Shown here in pieces: positions 48,496 to 60,440 of a stretch of 64,000 bases of DNA. The stretch is taken from positions 39,282,001 through 39,346,000 of the forward strand of contig NC_090986.1 of assembly GCF_041146395.1 (NCBI RefSeq), written 5' to 3'. A program made the translations under genes and the position numbers. Within the stretch, counting starts at the first letter, position 1; every line of letters starts with the position of its first letter. The stretch is from Eulemur rufifrons. Lineage: Eukaryota; Chordata; Mammalia; Primates; Lemuridae. The notes under the pieces were generated by a model. That model worked only from the letters and a program-made list of their open reading frames with translations. It made no database searches and had not been told where the DNA came from.

Positions 48496-48929
48496 TCCCA
48501 GAAAATGCTGGAAAGGACACTTTAATTATCTAAATAAATTAGAACCTATGTTATGGTGGCAATTCAGGGGACTTGCTAGAATAAAATAATTATGTAATGA
48601 ATAATAATTATTCTTGGTGCAGATGTAACAGAAGCTTTGACTGTTTTTCAGTCTAGAGCAAACAAAGTTAGGAATCACTAGGTAATTTAGTTCTTCACCG
48701 TCCTGTCTTTCAATCGATCCCATTGCATTAATAGTTTATATTTGAGATGGGACAGGTAGAGTGGGAAAATGGTTACTCCAAAGATGAGGAAGGTATTTTG
48801 TAATGCATTTTAATTTAGTTCTGAAATCAGATGTTCAGGAGAAGCAGAGTATAAAATGGGACTTCAGATTCAAAATAGTCTTCACTGAAGCACTAAATCT
48901 TGTATGTGATGAATTTCTTTCTTTATTTT

Positions 48930-49244
48930 TCTTTTCTTTTTTCTTTTTTTTTTTTTTTTGAGACAGAGTCTCATTCTGTTGCCCAGGGCCAGAGTGCTGT
49001 GACATCAGCCTAGCTCACAGCAACCTCAAACTCCTGGGCTCAGGCTATCCTCCTGCCTCAGCCTCCCAAGTAGCTGGGACTACAAATGCTCACCACCACA
49101 TCCAGCTAATTTTTTCTATTTTTAGTAGAGATGGGGTCCCACTCTTGCTCAGGCTGCTCTCAAACTCCTGAGCTCAAGCAATCCTCCCACCTCAGCCTCC
49201 CAGAGTGCTAGGATTACAGGAGGCATAAGCCACAGCGCCTAGCC
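48930..49244 (-). mobile_element. Alu SINE, intermediate age, minus strand
   Basis: T-rich tail then 'gagacagagtctcattctgt' at 48960, ending 'cacagcgcctagcc' at 49244. No lemur linker insertion ('tttttctatttttagtagag' in the linker). The 16-bp target duplications tgaagcactaaatctt (48886-48901 and 49245-49260) are identical. Between the left duplication and the T-tail lies an extra segment of about 30-35 bases (48902-48937) that is not Alu. Confidence 0.97.
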
Positions 49245-49599
49245 TGAAGCACTAAATCTTTAGGAGAATTTTGTTTGATAGCCTTTTGCAGGACCAAGCA
49301 ATTTTGAGATTTGATTTTTTATTGTCTCAAGAGTTGGGCAGTAGGAGACACAGCCTAGGGACCTCTGCCAAAGGTGAGGAATTCCTGGCACTCTGTCCCG
49401 CATATTATCTGGGACCTCAGTGGGTTATAACCTCATAGTGTGAATGGATGAAAAGTGCTTCTCTTCCTCTCCTTATAGAAAACATTAAAAAATAAATACA
49501 TTGTCAATTAGAAAAGGGGAGTAAATTTTCCTCTGAGAATTCACAATCCAAGCCAGGTTTCAGAGGGCTTCCAGCCCAAATTTATCTTACCTTGTTGGT

Positions 49600-51649
49600 T
49601 AGAAACAAACCAAAACAAAACCCTAATCCTATAATTTAGTTAGAGTGACCAACTCACAGTGTTCCCAGACACCAAAGCAAATGAAAATCCTCTCTGGAGA
49701 AACCCACCTTCAAGTCAGACCACCAATTTCTCACAAATGTCCAAGAAATATGAGTGCGTTCTCAGTAAAAATTCATAAAACAGACTACTGTGAGCTAGAG
49801 CTAAAAGAAACAACAGAAATAGACTCAGTTGGACCACAAATATTGGAAATACTAGGCACAAAATATGCAATAGATGTATTTAACAGATTTGAACAAATCA
49901 AGGAAGTCACAATCCATGGATGTCTGATAAACCTTAAGAAAGCAAAATTTTATAACTTGGCACATCCTAGTGAAATTGCAGAATGTCTAAGTCAAAAAGG
50001 CCTAACTAGCCAAAGATAAGAGGCATGTTACCTTCAAAAAACCTGACAATAATGCTGAAAGTTGATTTTTATATAGCAACAGTAGAAGGAGGAAGATACA
50101 GAGTGATGTTTTTAGTGGGCTGAGAGAAATTTACTATCAACCTAAAATCATATGCTTAGCAAAATATCTTTCCAGAATGAGGACAAAATAAATATATTTT
50201 TAGACAAAAGAAAAGAATGGTCCAAGTATTTGACCAGCAGATCCTCACTAAAAGAATTCTAAAAGATATACTTTCATTAAAAGAAAGTGATCACAGATGA
50301 AGGCTTTCAGAAGCCAGCAGTTGTGAAGAGGACATGATAAATATGTGAGTACATATATATTTTTAAAAACCTAATAAGGTCTTGGGGAGAGGGGTACAAA
50401 ATAGAACTAAAATACATAACAAAAATATCATATAGCCAGCTGGGGAGGACTGAGTTGAAGTGTTCAGATTCCCATGTTGTTCAATCCAGAGCAGGGTAAA
50501 AGTATTGATTAAATTTAGATTTCGAATAAACCCAAAGAGAGCAGAGAGAAGATATAATAATAAGAAAACAGAAGTTAATGAGATAGAAAATAAACCTATA
50601 ATAAAGAGGAGGACCAATAAAACCAAATGTTAGCTGTTTGAAAGGAGTAATAAAATTTGCACATCTGTAGCAAGACTGAACTAGAGAAAACAAAGAAACC
50701 CAGTAAATATTAGTAACAAAAAAAGTAGCTTAAGTACACATACTGCAAAAAAATAGCAATATTATAGAAACAATGTAATCATATTTGAAAAGTAATTGAC
50801 AAACACCTATAAAATTTTCCAAAACTGATTCAAGAAATAAAAAAGCCTCTGTAATTATTTAATGATTAAATAAGTTAAATTTTTAGGTAATTCCACTCAC
50901 ACAAAGAACACACCAGGCCCAGATAATTACACTGGTAAATTCTACCAGCCATTCAAACAATAAATAATTCCAGTCTTACACAAACTACTCCTGCATACAG
51001 AAAATAAGGGATTTCTACCCAATTCGTCAATAAAAAAGATAGAAAAATACAAACTTTGTTATTATTAAATTGATTCATACAATGTGTAAAAAAGATAGAA
51101 CACATGACATTATGTTCATTCCAGAAATGAAAGATTAGAAATAATCAGTTCACTATATTAACAGATTAAAATAGAATAATTAAATGATCGTTTTGATAGA
51201 TACAAATTACATGAAAATTCAATTTTAGCAGCCCAAGAATAACTTAACAATTGATATCTACAACACAAAAAAGCTCTGCAGTAAACATTATATTTAACTA
51301 TGGAACATTGAAAAATATGTCCAAGAAAAAAATCAAAATGTCCAACTTTTTAATTTGGTTTGACATTATACTAAATATCCTAGCCAGAAAAGCAAAGCAA
51401 AAAAGTTAAAATTTATAACATTTGGAAAAGAAAAAAACAAAGTTATTCTTATTGAAAATCATATGGCTATAAACATAGAAAACAAAAGAATCTACAGATA
51501 AATTATTAGACTTAGAAAGAAGGTGGATTAATGTTTTTTTCTTCTTAAAAACATATTAAAAATCAGTTGCATTCCTACACAATAGTAATAAATATTTAGA
51601 AATATAATTTAATAAGGGCCATAATTTACAATAGGATTAAAAACTATAA
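49600..51649 (+). mobile_element. Old L1M, 5' region to mid ORF2, plus strand, part 1
   Basis: Order fits an ancient L1. 49700-50020 resembles the L1M/HAL1 5' or ORF1-upstream text, and 50030-50330 resembles ORF1-flanking text ('gccagcagttgtgaagagga'). From about 50480 it is ORF2: 'ggcccagataattacactgg' (50917), 'ttctaccagccattcaaaca' (50940), 'cccaagaataacttaacaat' (51232) and 'atcctagccagaaaagcaaa' (51378). Many stops. The 124-residue frame at 49645-50019 lies in this fossil and carries no domain I recognise. Confidence 0.75.
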
Positions 51650-51950
51650 TGGGGAGATGTTGGTCAAAGGGTAAAAGTTTCAGTTAGGATGAACAAGTCC
51701 TGGAGATCTATTGTACAGCATAGTGACTGTAGTTAATAATAATGTATACTTGAAAACTGCTAAGGTAGTAGATCTTAAATATTCTTACCACAAAAAAATG
51801 TTAAGTATATGAAGTGATGGATATGTTAATTACCTTGATTTAATTATTTTCCAGTGTACTTATACATCAAAACATCACATTGCACACCATAACTATATAT
51901 AATTTTTATCAATTATACCTTAATAAAGCTGAGGAAAAATCATTATAAAG
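51650..51950 (+). mobile_element. L1MA/L1PB-type 3' end inserted in the older L1, plus strand
   Basis: 'ggggagatgttggtcaaagg', 'gatctattgtacagcatagt', 'gactgtagttaataataatg', 'tgatggatatgttaattacc' and 'atcaaaacatcacattgcac' are the 3' UTR of a younger L1M/L1P group. ORF2 text of the older L1 continues on both sides, so this is a nested, strongly 5'-truncated insertion. Confidence 0.85.
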
Positions 51951-52975
51951 TATATTGTAATAAACCTATCAAAAGATTTCTAAGAAAAGCTTTTAGAAAG
52001 ACATTATGAAAGACCTGAAGACATATAACCATATTCATGAATTGGAAGACACAAAATAAAAAACATGTCCATTATTACCCAATTAATCTGCAGAGTCAAC
52101 ACAATTGTAATAAAAGTCCCAATAGGTAATTTTTGTGCAACTTGCTAAGTCTATTCTAAAATATATTTGGAATAGAAAAGTGCCAAGAATCTTTACCACT
52201 TTTACAAAGTGAAAAAAAATAGATGAAAAGACTTGCTTTACCAGGTATCAAGACTTATTATAAAGTTGTAATACTTTATAAAGTCACAGTAATATTGGTG
52301 AAGAGATAGATATTTTGACCAATAGAGCAGATTAGAGCACCTAAAAAAGTCTATAGGGACACAAAGCTACATGAACTAACTAATTCACACATGAGAGGAG
52401 GGGCATTAAAGATTAGTGAGGAAATAAACAGTGGGCTGCAATATTGGGTATCCATATGAAAATTTAGAAAAATAAACATTAGCTCCAATTGGGCTAATGA
52501 CTTAAAGGGTCTTATCAAAATTATAAAACTGTGAAAAGAAATAGGTTAGTACCTTTATAACTATTAGGTAGGAAACTCACTCTTAAATAGGACAAAAAAG
52601 TACAAACAATGAAAGAAAAAAATAGCTAATTACTATTACTTTAAAAGTGAGAATTTTTTCATCTAATCACCAAGAAAAGACGAAAAAAGACAAGCTGCAG
52701 ACTGGGAGAAGAAATTTATAGCATATAAGTAAGAAAATATTCTATTAGAATACATAAAGAACATCCACAAATCAGTAAGAAAATGGCAAATAACTCCATA
52801 TAAAAAGGGGCAAAAGTCTTCAACACTTCTCAGAAAGAGACATCCAAATGACCTTTTAGCATATGAAAAGGCGCCCTAACTGGATAAGGAAAATATAAAC
52901 TCTAACTGTAGAAATAAGGTTTCATGGTCACCACACTGGTAAGAGTTATGAAGTTTGACAGTTTCAAACTATCCC
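51951..52975 (+). mobile_element. Old L1M, ORF2 3' half, plus strand, part 2
   Basis: ORF2 text resumes: 'ctgcagagtcaacacaattg' (52089), 'aagacttgctttaccaggta' (52228), 'tcacagtaatattggtgaag' (52284), 'agactgggagaagaaattta' (52699) and 'caaatgaccttttagcatat' (52846). No frame survives. Confidence 0.8.
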
Positions 52976-53503
52976 TTGCCAGGAGGCGTGTGTCTATTAG
53001 AGTAGGCTAACTGCATAACAAACAAACCCAACAATAATGTAATGGTTCAGGAACTACAGAAATGCTTTTCCTGTTTACATAAAAACCAAAAAAGATATCC
53101 CAATTTTCAGGTGTTAGGGACCCAGTCTCCTTCCATCACGTACCTCTGTCCTTTTCAAAATGCGGCTGAAGTGGTTTCCTGTTAGCCAGAAATAAGAAGG
53201 AAGAAGTTTAAGGAGATTACACCCGGAAGGATTGTGTAGGCCAAGTTTAGGAGGCACAATCTCTGCTGACTAAATTCCATTGCAAAACACGTAGCCTCCT
53301 CTAACCAAAAGGGAGACTGCCAGATGCGGTTTATCTGTGTGCACCAGAAGAAGAGGAAATAGGTAGTTAATCTCCGTCACATTGTGAGAATCATTAGAAC
53401 TACTTTCACAAAAGGATTTCGCATGATCTAGTAAAGCTGGGTTTGTACACAGCCTATTACTCCCTCTTGCATTTATGTGCACCAGCAGACATGGATGAGA
53501 ATG
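52976..53503 (-). mobile_element. Old LTR-like repeat inserted in L1M, minus strand, family unassigned
   Basis: The plus strand has 'gtaggctaactgcataacaa', 'acccagtctccttccatcac' and 'cacccggaaggattgtgtag', phrases of a known mammal-wide LTR-like repeat read antisense. L1 text is present on both sides, so it arrived after the L1. Confidence 0.55.
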
Positions 53504-53970
53504 TTATATATTTATAAAATTATAGTATATTATATGTTATAATGGACAATAACCTAAATGTCCATCAACTTTATATGGATAAATAAATTATAGTATGGCC
53601 TTAAAATTGAACGTTATACAGAAGTAAAAAATAATAAATCACAGCTATTTTCAACACATGGATGAATCTCAGAAGACACACATACACATAAAACCCAAGC
53701 AAAAGCATGATTCTATTTTGAAACTTTTATCTTTATTTTTTAAGGTGGATAAAAGTAAATTTTATTTTTTAATTTTTTTTAATTGACAGATAACATCCAT
53801 TTTATAAAGTGATCAATATTAAAAACAAAATGTGGTTCAGGGATACAAATATATATGGAAAAACCATGAAGATAAACACAGGTGTAGAACAGGATGGGAT
53901 GAGGAGGAAAGCAAACCATCTCTCATAGGTAAGGAAAAATAGTATTGTTTTCCTTAAACAGGGTGCTGGG
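53504..53970 (+). mobile_element. Old L1M 3' end, plus strand, part 3
   Basis: 'caataacctaaatgtccatc' (53547), 'aacacatggatgaatctcag' (53653), then a decayed 3' UTR with 'gaacaggatgggatgagg' (53887). It continues the element at 49600-52975. Confidence 0.7.
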
Positions 53971-55239
53971 TATATGGATGTATATACACCATTATTCTTT
54001 AATCTTTGTATTTTACATATACTTTATAAGTGTTGTTTTACAGCTACTCAATATTTAAGTTATAAAAGTAGTATTTAATTAAAAAGTTATGGATCTTAAA
54101 AACTACCTTTATTAAAAGATCACACAAATAAAGTGTCTACGTTTGTCAATCTATGGAATTGGGCCCTTTCGGACTGTCTTCAGTGAGTATTTTGTACTCT
54201 CACAGGCATCTCTGTTCTGAAGGTTAATAACAACTGTTAATTTAGCCATCGTATTTTAATTTAATGCAATTACTCTTACACAAGTCAGCATCAGAGTTAC
54301 CTTGCTATTAGAACTGTGTCCTTGTTTGACCATGAACTTGACGTTGATTAAAATCATCTCCTTATCACAGTAAGGCAACAGCATGTCTCTTATTTCCCTC
54401 TCATTTCATATTGCTTTACTTTAGTAGTAACCAGATTTTTCTCCAGAAAATTGTTTTTACATTTCCACTAAACATTTTTCTTGTTTCCCCTCATTATAAT
54501 AATTATATTGGCAAAACTATAACTATTATCTCCAGTACAGAATTTTAACAAACAAAATCAATTTGAATTTAATATATTTTGATGTCTTTGCACTTTAACT
54601 ATAAAATTTAATATGATGTCTAGTATTTAACAGCATGTTACTATATTATTTCTGCCACTAAATGGCATCATTCCTTCCATACAATCTCTCATTTGTCATG
54701 GTGAAATACTTTTCCTCCAATTAATTATTAATACAATTTTAGCATGAAGAGAGTCTGCTTTATACCACACGATTTTGTAACAACTGCAGTCTCATGAAAA
54801 TAATCTTTTCAGAAAACTAAAAATATTTTAGAGCATAGTAAATTATGCAGTCTTCCTAATTGCAGACACTGTTTAGAAAACATCGTACTAAAGAAAATTA
54901 TAAACTAGGTGACAATGATTTTCTGGAACAGAAAAGATATCCCTCATGTTTTAACTGCCCTTATTCTTAGTTTAGATATTTAAAATAACAGATATTTGAG
55001 AATTCAATTTAGAACTCTTCCTTTACTTCAATAAATAAAAAGGGAGAGGGAATTCTGCTAGTATTTTTTAGGTTATTTGTGTTTATGAGAACCTTAAATT
55101 GCAAATAAATAAATAAATAAAATTGCTACCTTAAGATGCCTCTAAGAGGACATTATGTTACCTGAGGGGAAGGAGGCAGAGACATGCAAGAAAGGATAGA
55201 TAGATGCTTAGATAGATAGAAAGATAGATTTTATTTCGA
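53971..55239. other. Unassigned AT-rich stretch with two microsatellites
   Basis: (AAAT)n at 55102-55122 and a GATA-rich run at 55194-55230. No gene recognised. Confidence 0.5.
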
Positions 55240-55930
55240 TTATAGAGTATTACCAGTCTGTAAAGGAATCTAGTGGTCCAGAGGACTTGTTTCACTGTAG
55301 GAAGTTCCACAATAAAGTCAGTGTCAATCGCTCACCCCAAAATGCCAGGTCTACACCCAACAGCATTGAGCTGAAAGATGAGGAGAGACATTCAAATGCA
55401 GAGCAACAAAAGAGACCCAGTTAGCTCTGTGTCAATATCCCATTAACATCCAGGGACAGCCCTGGGGGAGCTACAAAGTTGCTTTGATCAAGGATCCCTT
55501 GCACAGCCATGCCAGACTAATCCTGAAAATACTTATTTATGTCTTTTAGTTGCAAGGTCAAATCAGTTTTCTAAGAGCACTCCTTAACTGGACACACCCT
55601 AGCACTACCAGATGACCAAGTTAGCCTCAAAACCCCAGGGCAGCCCGGAGTCCCTCAGCTGGGTATAGAATATAACCATACTGATTTTGAGGGAGAAAAA
55701 ATCAAGGCTGGCGCCTCACTGCCTGGGGCTGCCATGTGGAACACTGAGCTTGAATTCCACTTAGACCCACTATCTCATCTCCTAGGGAAAACTGTGAAGA
55801 GTGATCCCGTGCTGGGGGATTTCCTCTGCAGGACACTCACCACATTCCTGAGTGCCTCATGCTCTCCCAGGCTGCTGTAATTCCTAGCATGACCTCAGGA
55901 AAACACAGGGCGTTTCTGCCCCAAAAGTAG
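55240..55930. other. Unassigned GC-richer block
   Basis: Clearly less AT-rich than its surroundings. It starts next to a 'gatagattttatttcg' run whose complement carries AATAAA, which would fit an antisense LTR. I cannot assign a family, exon or CpG island. Confidence 0.35.
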
Positions 55931-56529
55931 GATGTCTTAGGAGAAGCTTGGATCAGAATTTAGTAGCTTGTGACATTTTCTGAGCAATGTAAATGCTCTA
56001 AAGGTTTCAAGAAGCCAGAAAAGACTATGACTAATGCCCCTTCAAAGAGTTGTTTTTTTCTCCAACACTGGCCTACAAAAGAACTCCCTGTATCTGCTGT
56101 GGGCAGTAACTTTTTCGGATCAATCTTGAGAAAAGACAAAAAAAAAGGCCAACTTGCCGTCAGATGCAACTTCGTGCTTTCAAGGTAATCTAGTCCTGTA
56201 TGTCACCTTTATTGAACAAATAAAGAAGACCATCATCTTGCCTTTCCTCATACACACTCCTGAACAAGGGACAGAAGATTTTAGTAGGTATTTGGAGAAA
56301 GAACATGCAGACTAGTTACACTTAAAAAGCCTTGGGTACCTGCATCCTTGTCCTATGTGATGCATGAACTTTTAACTCTTCCAAAGTTCATTTTCACCTC
56401 TCTTATGCCTCAGGGCATAGAACATATTTTCAGCAAAGGGATATTTGCATGATTCTTTGGACATGTGTCATTGTCCTCACTGCACATAGAAAATAATTTA
56501 AATGCTTCAGAAAGTTATGGCCCACGGCA
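55931..56529. other. Unassigned noncoding stretch
   Basis: Overlapping plus and minus frames at 55960-56188 cannot both be real, and neither has a domain. Nothing else recognised. Confidence 0.45.
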
Positions 56530-57000
56530 CTGACTCCCTGCTTATCGTATTCACCTGCCTATAAGAGAACAGCACGGGCTGGTCTCATTAATTCATAATT
56601 TTAATAAATGCAAACTACAATAAAGTGTTTTGAGTCTTGTAAGTTTGGCCCTTTAGGTTGATTATCCATTTATATGTTATTTTGTAAACTACATGCATTT
56701 TGTGGAAGTAATGCTATTATATGTACATAACCTTCATTCATCAGTGAGATGTCACATGGCCAAGTACTTAATTTGTATGGCCCAAGAGATGCTAAAGGTT
56801 TAAGTAGCGAGAAATGGAAAAATAAAATGAAATTCGGCCCTGATTTGACCAAACTGACATTGGATGGCAATATTTCAGTACAGTTGCTAGATATATGTCA
56901 ATTCCCTGCCCCGTCTGGATGCATTGGTAAAGGTCATTTACATTTACTTACACATCTATGCGGTGTCTCCTGTGGTTCTGTGATACTCTTATATGAATTG
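56530..57000. promoter_or_regulatory. Possible conserved noncoding block
   Basis: Non-repetitive. Holds clustered homeodomain-like and POU-like motifs ('ctcattaattcataatttta' near 56585, 'aaatgcaaac' near 56605) and 'gagatgtcacatggcc' (56746). The 84-residue frame at 56749-57003 is not supported. Regulatory role is inference only. Confidence 0.25.
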
Positions 57001-57026
57001 TAAGCTCTATTTATAGCATTCCTTAA

Positions 57027-57085
57027 TTGCACATTTTACTCTGCTCATTTTCTTTTTCTTTTTTTTTTTTTTTTTTTGCACATTT
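57027..57085 (-). mobile_element. Tiny retroposed tail: T-run between 10-bp duplications
   Basis: ttgcacattt occurs at 57027-57036 and 57076-57085. Between them is 'tactctgctcattttc', then a T-rich run. This looks like an A-tail with about 16 unique bases, copied on the minus strand. Confidence 0.4.
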
Positions 57086-57789
57086 ACCATTAAATTTATA
57101 GGGTTCTTGTTCTTGTTCACTTTTTTCCTCCTAGATTAAAAAAAAAATGGTTGAATTTGCATTACGGTTGGTTTCCTGTGAAGAAATCTGCCTGAATAGA
57201 ATATTTTGTAAAAAGTTACGTGCAAGAATCTTTACGTTCATTATAGTTGACTTGATGGGATATTAGCAATATGGCAATCCAAAGATTTGGGTGAATATAT
57301 TTGATTATGTTATACCCCGTATAAAATATTTAAGATATTGTCTATATTATTGATGATAACTAAGACTCATTCTAATTTCTCTGGCTTTATTTCAAGAGAA
57401 ACAGAATTGTTAGATGCTATGTATGATCATTGACCCACTTGAACTTAAAGCTTGACTACAAAGATATTGAATAGTCTTAAAATGATTAACTTCTTTTTGC
57501 AGAGCTTTAATTTCTTTGTTTTTAATGTTATTGGCTAAGCACATCACAAGGAATATTTCTTATTAAAATATATATTAATGATAATAGTAATACTGTAGAA
57601 AATATTAAAAGCAGATTAAATGGGTGGCAAAAAAAAGCAATTTTAAGTAATACATTTGTCTACCACTCTGTGCTTTGGGGTGTGCATCTAAAGAAATACA
57701 CATATAAATCTCATTAGTGTTAATAGCTTAGATACCTGAATTCCTTGGCATGTCTGAATATTTGTCAGATTGTAACAAAATCACGTACC
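57086..57789. other. Unassigned noncoding stretch
   Basis: AT-rich; no gene or confident repeat. Confidence 0.5.
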
Positions 57790-58200
57790 TATTCACTTTG
57801 CAAAGGTGCACTTGGAAGATAAAATGGCAATAACTTATTTTATCTGTAAGGTTTGAGGTTAAGCAATATTAATGGTTGGTTAATGGCTTAATGAGTAGGC
57901 TACAAACCATTTAAGCATGCAATGAACCTTAGCTTTCCAATGACTTTCCTAATGAAAGATCTATATGACTGCATGTCTCGTGTCACAATAGAGATAGTAG
58001 GGAAGGTACCTAATCAATTGTGATGGTAAATCAATTGATCTGTAACCCTGTTTTCATACAGTGAGAAAGATATGGAGAGAGCATTTTACTAGCCTTATTT
58101 CTAGCTGAAGATCAATAAATAAAAGAGACAGCTCACTATTTGAAAATGTTCCCTTTTACTGTGCTTTGAAAGCCAAGGCAGGCAGATTGATGTCCTATTT
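57790..58200. promoter_or_regulatory. Possible conserved noncoding block
   Basis: Non-repetitive and rich in homeodomain cores and PBX/MEIS-like wording ('aatcaattgtgatggtaaat' near 58013, 'aaatcaattgatctg' near 58028). Texture-based inference only. Confidence 0.25.
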
Positions 58201-58504
58201 CATAGATGTGTCGGTTTCCTTTGTCACTTCTCAAAGATTTAAAGTTCTTCAAAATTAAATATATGATAGGGAATATCTGTGAGTCTAGATTTTATTGTAG
58301 TGACTAAGATTCAGATTGAAGATAAAGCTGTGGCATGATAAAAAATTTGCTATTTGGTTTTATAATATTCATGGATGTCATTTTTAAATTGTCTATCAAA
58401 GAAAAGGTTCTATTGTTCTTATTAGTTGACTTTCCTTTTAAAAAATATAGAGAATAGGAAACGCATAATAATACTAGTGCTGTCAACATTTTAAAATATA
58501 ATAG

Positions 58505-59490
58505 CTTGGGATATTGTTAAAAAATGAAATGACAAGACATAGACTTGGAGGAAATATTTGCAAAACACATATCTGGTAAAGAATTTGTATCCAAAGTATA
58601 CAAACAACTCTGAAAACTCAACAATAAAAAGAACCCCAAACAACCCAATTTAAAAATAGGCAAAATATCTGAACAAATAATTCACCAAGAAAGATTTATG
58701 GATTAGCAAATAAGTATATGAAAATACATTTGACATCATTAGCCATTAGGAAAATTCAAATTAAAACCCCAGTGAGATACTACTATCCACTTCCTGGAAA
58801 GGGTAAAATAAAAGAAACTAACAAAACCAAGTGCTGGTAAGTATGTGAAGCAATTGAAACTCTCATACTTTGCTGGTAGAATCTCAATTGTACAGTTCCT
58901 TGGAAAATAGTTTGTCAGGTCCTTATAAAGTTAAACATCACACAACCCAGCAATCCTACTCTTATGTATTTATCCAAGAGAAATGCAATCTTATATTGAA
59001 ACAAGAACCTGTATATAAGTGTTTGCAATGGCTTTGTTGATATTAATAATTGCTCCCAAAATGGTGACAATATAAATAACCTTTAATTGGTAAACGAATA
59101 AACAGACTTGAAAATATCAACATAATGGAATAAAATAATAAAGAGTTAAAAACTACTGATACAGAAAATATCTAGGATAAGTCTCAGATGCATTATGCTA
59201 AATGAAAGAGGCCAGGCTCAAAAGGCAACATAGCATATGACTTCATTTATATGATATTCTTGAAAAGACAAAACAAAGGGGACAGAACACAGGTTGGTAC
59301 TTAGCAGGAGGTGGGAGTTCAGCAGAGAAGCTAACTGTTAAGGGGCATGAGGGAAGTTTTGGGAATACAGAATTGTTCTATATCTTAATTGTGGTAGTAT
59401 TTATACAACTATGTGTATTTGTCAAATTTCACAGAATTTTAAACTTTAAAAAGTAAATTGTATCAAATTATACTTCAATAAACCTGAATT
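58505..59490 (+). mobile_element. Old L1 (L1MC/L1ME-type) 3' part, plus strand
   Basis: ORF2 end then 3' UTR: 'ggaggaaatatttgcaaaac' (58547), 'tatccaaagtatacaaacaa' (58588), 'aatttaaaaataggcaaaat' (58647), 'cacacaacccagcaatccta' (58939), 'tgctaaatgaaagaggccag' (59197), 'aattgtggtagtatttatac' (59387) and the 'tatacttcaataaacctgaa' end (59469). No open frame. Confidence 0.9.
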
Positions 59491-59610
59491 GCAGTAACAT
59501 AGAATTAACATAATAACTTATAAAGAAGTGCATTCTTTCAAAAACTAAATATATTAACTATTTAACTCTTTAATTGTAGATGAGATAGTTAACTTCCATT
59601 TGGTCTAGAG

Positions 59611-59812
59611 CACGGGTTGGTAAACCATGGCCTGTGAGCCAAATCTGGCCCACCACGTAGTTTTGTAAACAAAGTTTTATTGGAATATAGTCAAACTTAA
59701 AGCTGCCTTCATTCTACAATGACAGAGATGAGTATCTGTGGCTGAGATCATATGGCCCACCATACCTCATATATTTATTTTCTGCCCCTTTGAAGAAGGT
59801 TGCTGATTTCTG
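59611..59812. mobile_element. hAT-Charlie type nonautonomous element with 8-bp target duplication
   Basis: 202 bases. The left end 'cacgggttggtaaacc' and the right end 'gttgctgatttctg' are decayed inverted repeats. Inside: 'gtgagccaaatctggcccac', 'aacaaagttttattggaata' and 'tgagatcatatggcccacca', a well-known MER arrangement. Flanking octamers gtctagag (59603-59610) and ctctaggg (59813-59820) fit the hAT preference nTCTAGAn. Confidence 0.88.
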
Positions 59813-59899
59813 CTCTAGGGCTAAATGCTGCACTCATTAAAACCCTTGATCTTCTTATACAATTTAGTATTTTCTTAAAGGTACCCACAATTTAAATAT

Positions 59900-59990
59900 A
59901 TGAAAGAACATTCATTAAGCATCTACCAAGTGCCAAGATTATAAATATGAAATAATCATTTTTAGCATCACAGAACTTAAAATTTAATTC
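59900..59990 (-). mobile_element. L2 LINE 3' end fragment, minus strand
   Basis: 'aacattcattaagcatctac' and 'caagtgccaagattataaat' are decayed antisense L2 tail. Confidence 0.5.
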
Positions 59991-60224
59991 ATAAAATCAG
60001 GAATTTTTCTTAAAAAGTGAAGGTTCTATATTGAAACTAAATTTAAAGGAAGAATTATTATTTTGTTGAATATTTTATTTTTCCTTTCCATTTTCACTGT
60101 TTTTATTCGAGCCTTTTTATGGCCTCTATGCTGATCAATCATTTTATCTTCACACTAATGCCAGCAACCGAGAGCTAATTATGCCTCTCCTCAATAAAGT
60201 TCAACAATAAAGTTCAATTTTTGC

Positions 60225-60440
60225 CTTTAAATTGTTTCCAAACCCCTTAGCATGTACATAAAGCCCTTCATGATCTGGTTGCAACTTACTTCCATACTAA
60301 TCTCCTACACTTATTTTCTATATTCCATGTTTCTGCCAGTCTAGGCTATTCCCGGGCCTTAAACATGCAACATTTTCTCCATTTATACATTTTCTTCTTC
60401 ACCCTTAAAGATCTTTTTCTAGCTTTTCTGCCTCTGAAAT
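60225..60440 (+). mobile_element. L2 LINE fragment, plus strand
   Basis: 'acataaagcccttcatgatc', 'tggttgcaacttacttccat', 'tctgccagtctaggctattc' and 'cgggccttaaacatgcaaca' follow L2 3' ORF text. Confidence 0.75.

Noticed and set aside
49645..50019. Plus-strand open frame of 124 residues
   Set aside because: Lies in the 5' part of an old L1M; no known domain, and surrounding L1 text is full of stops.
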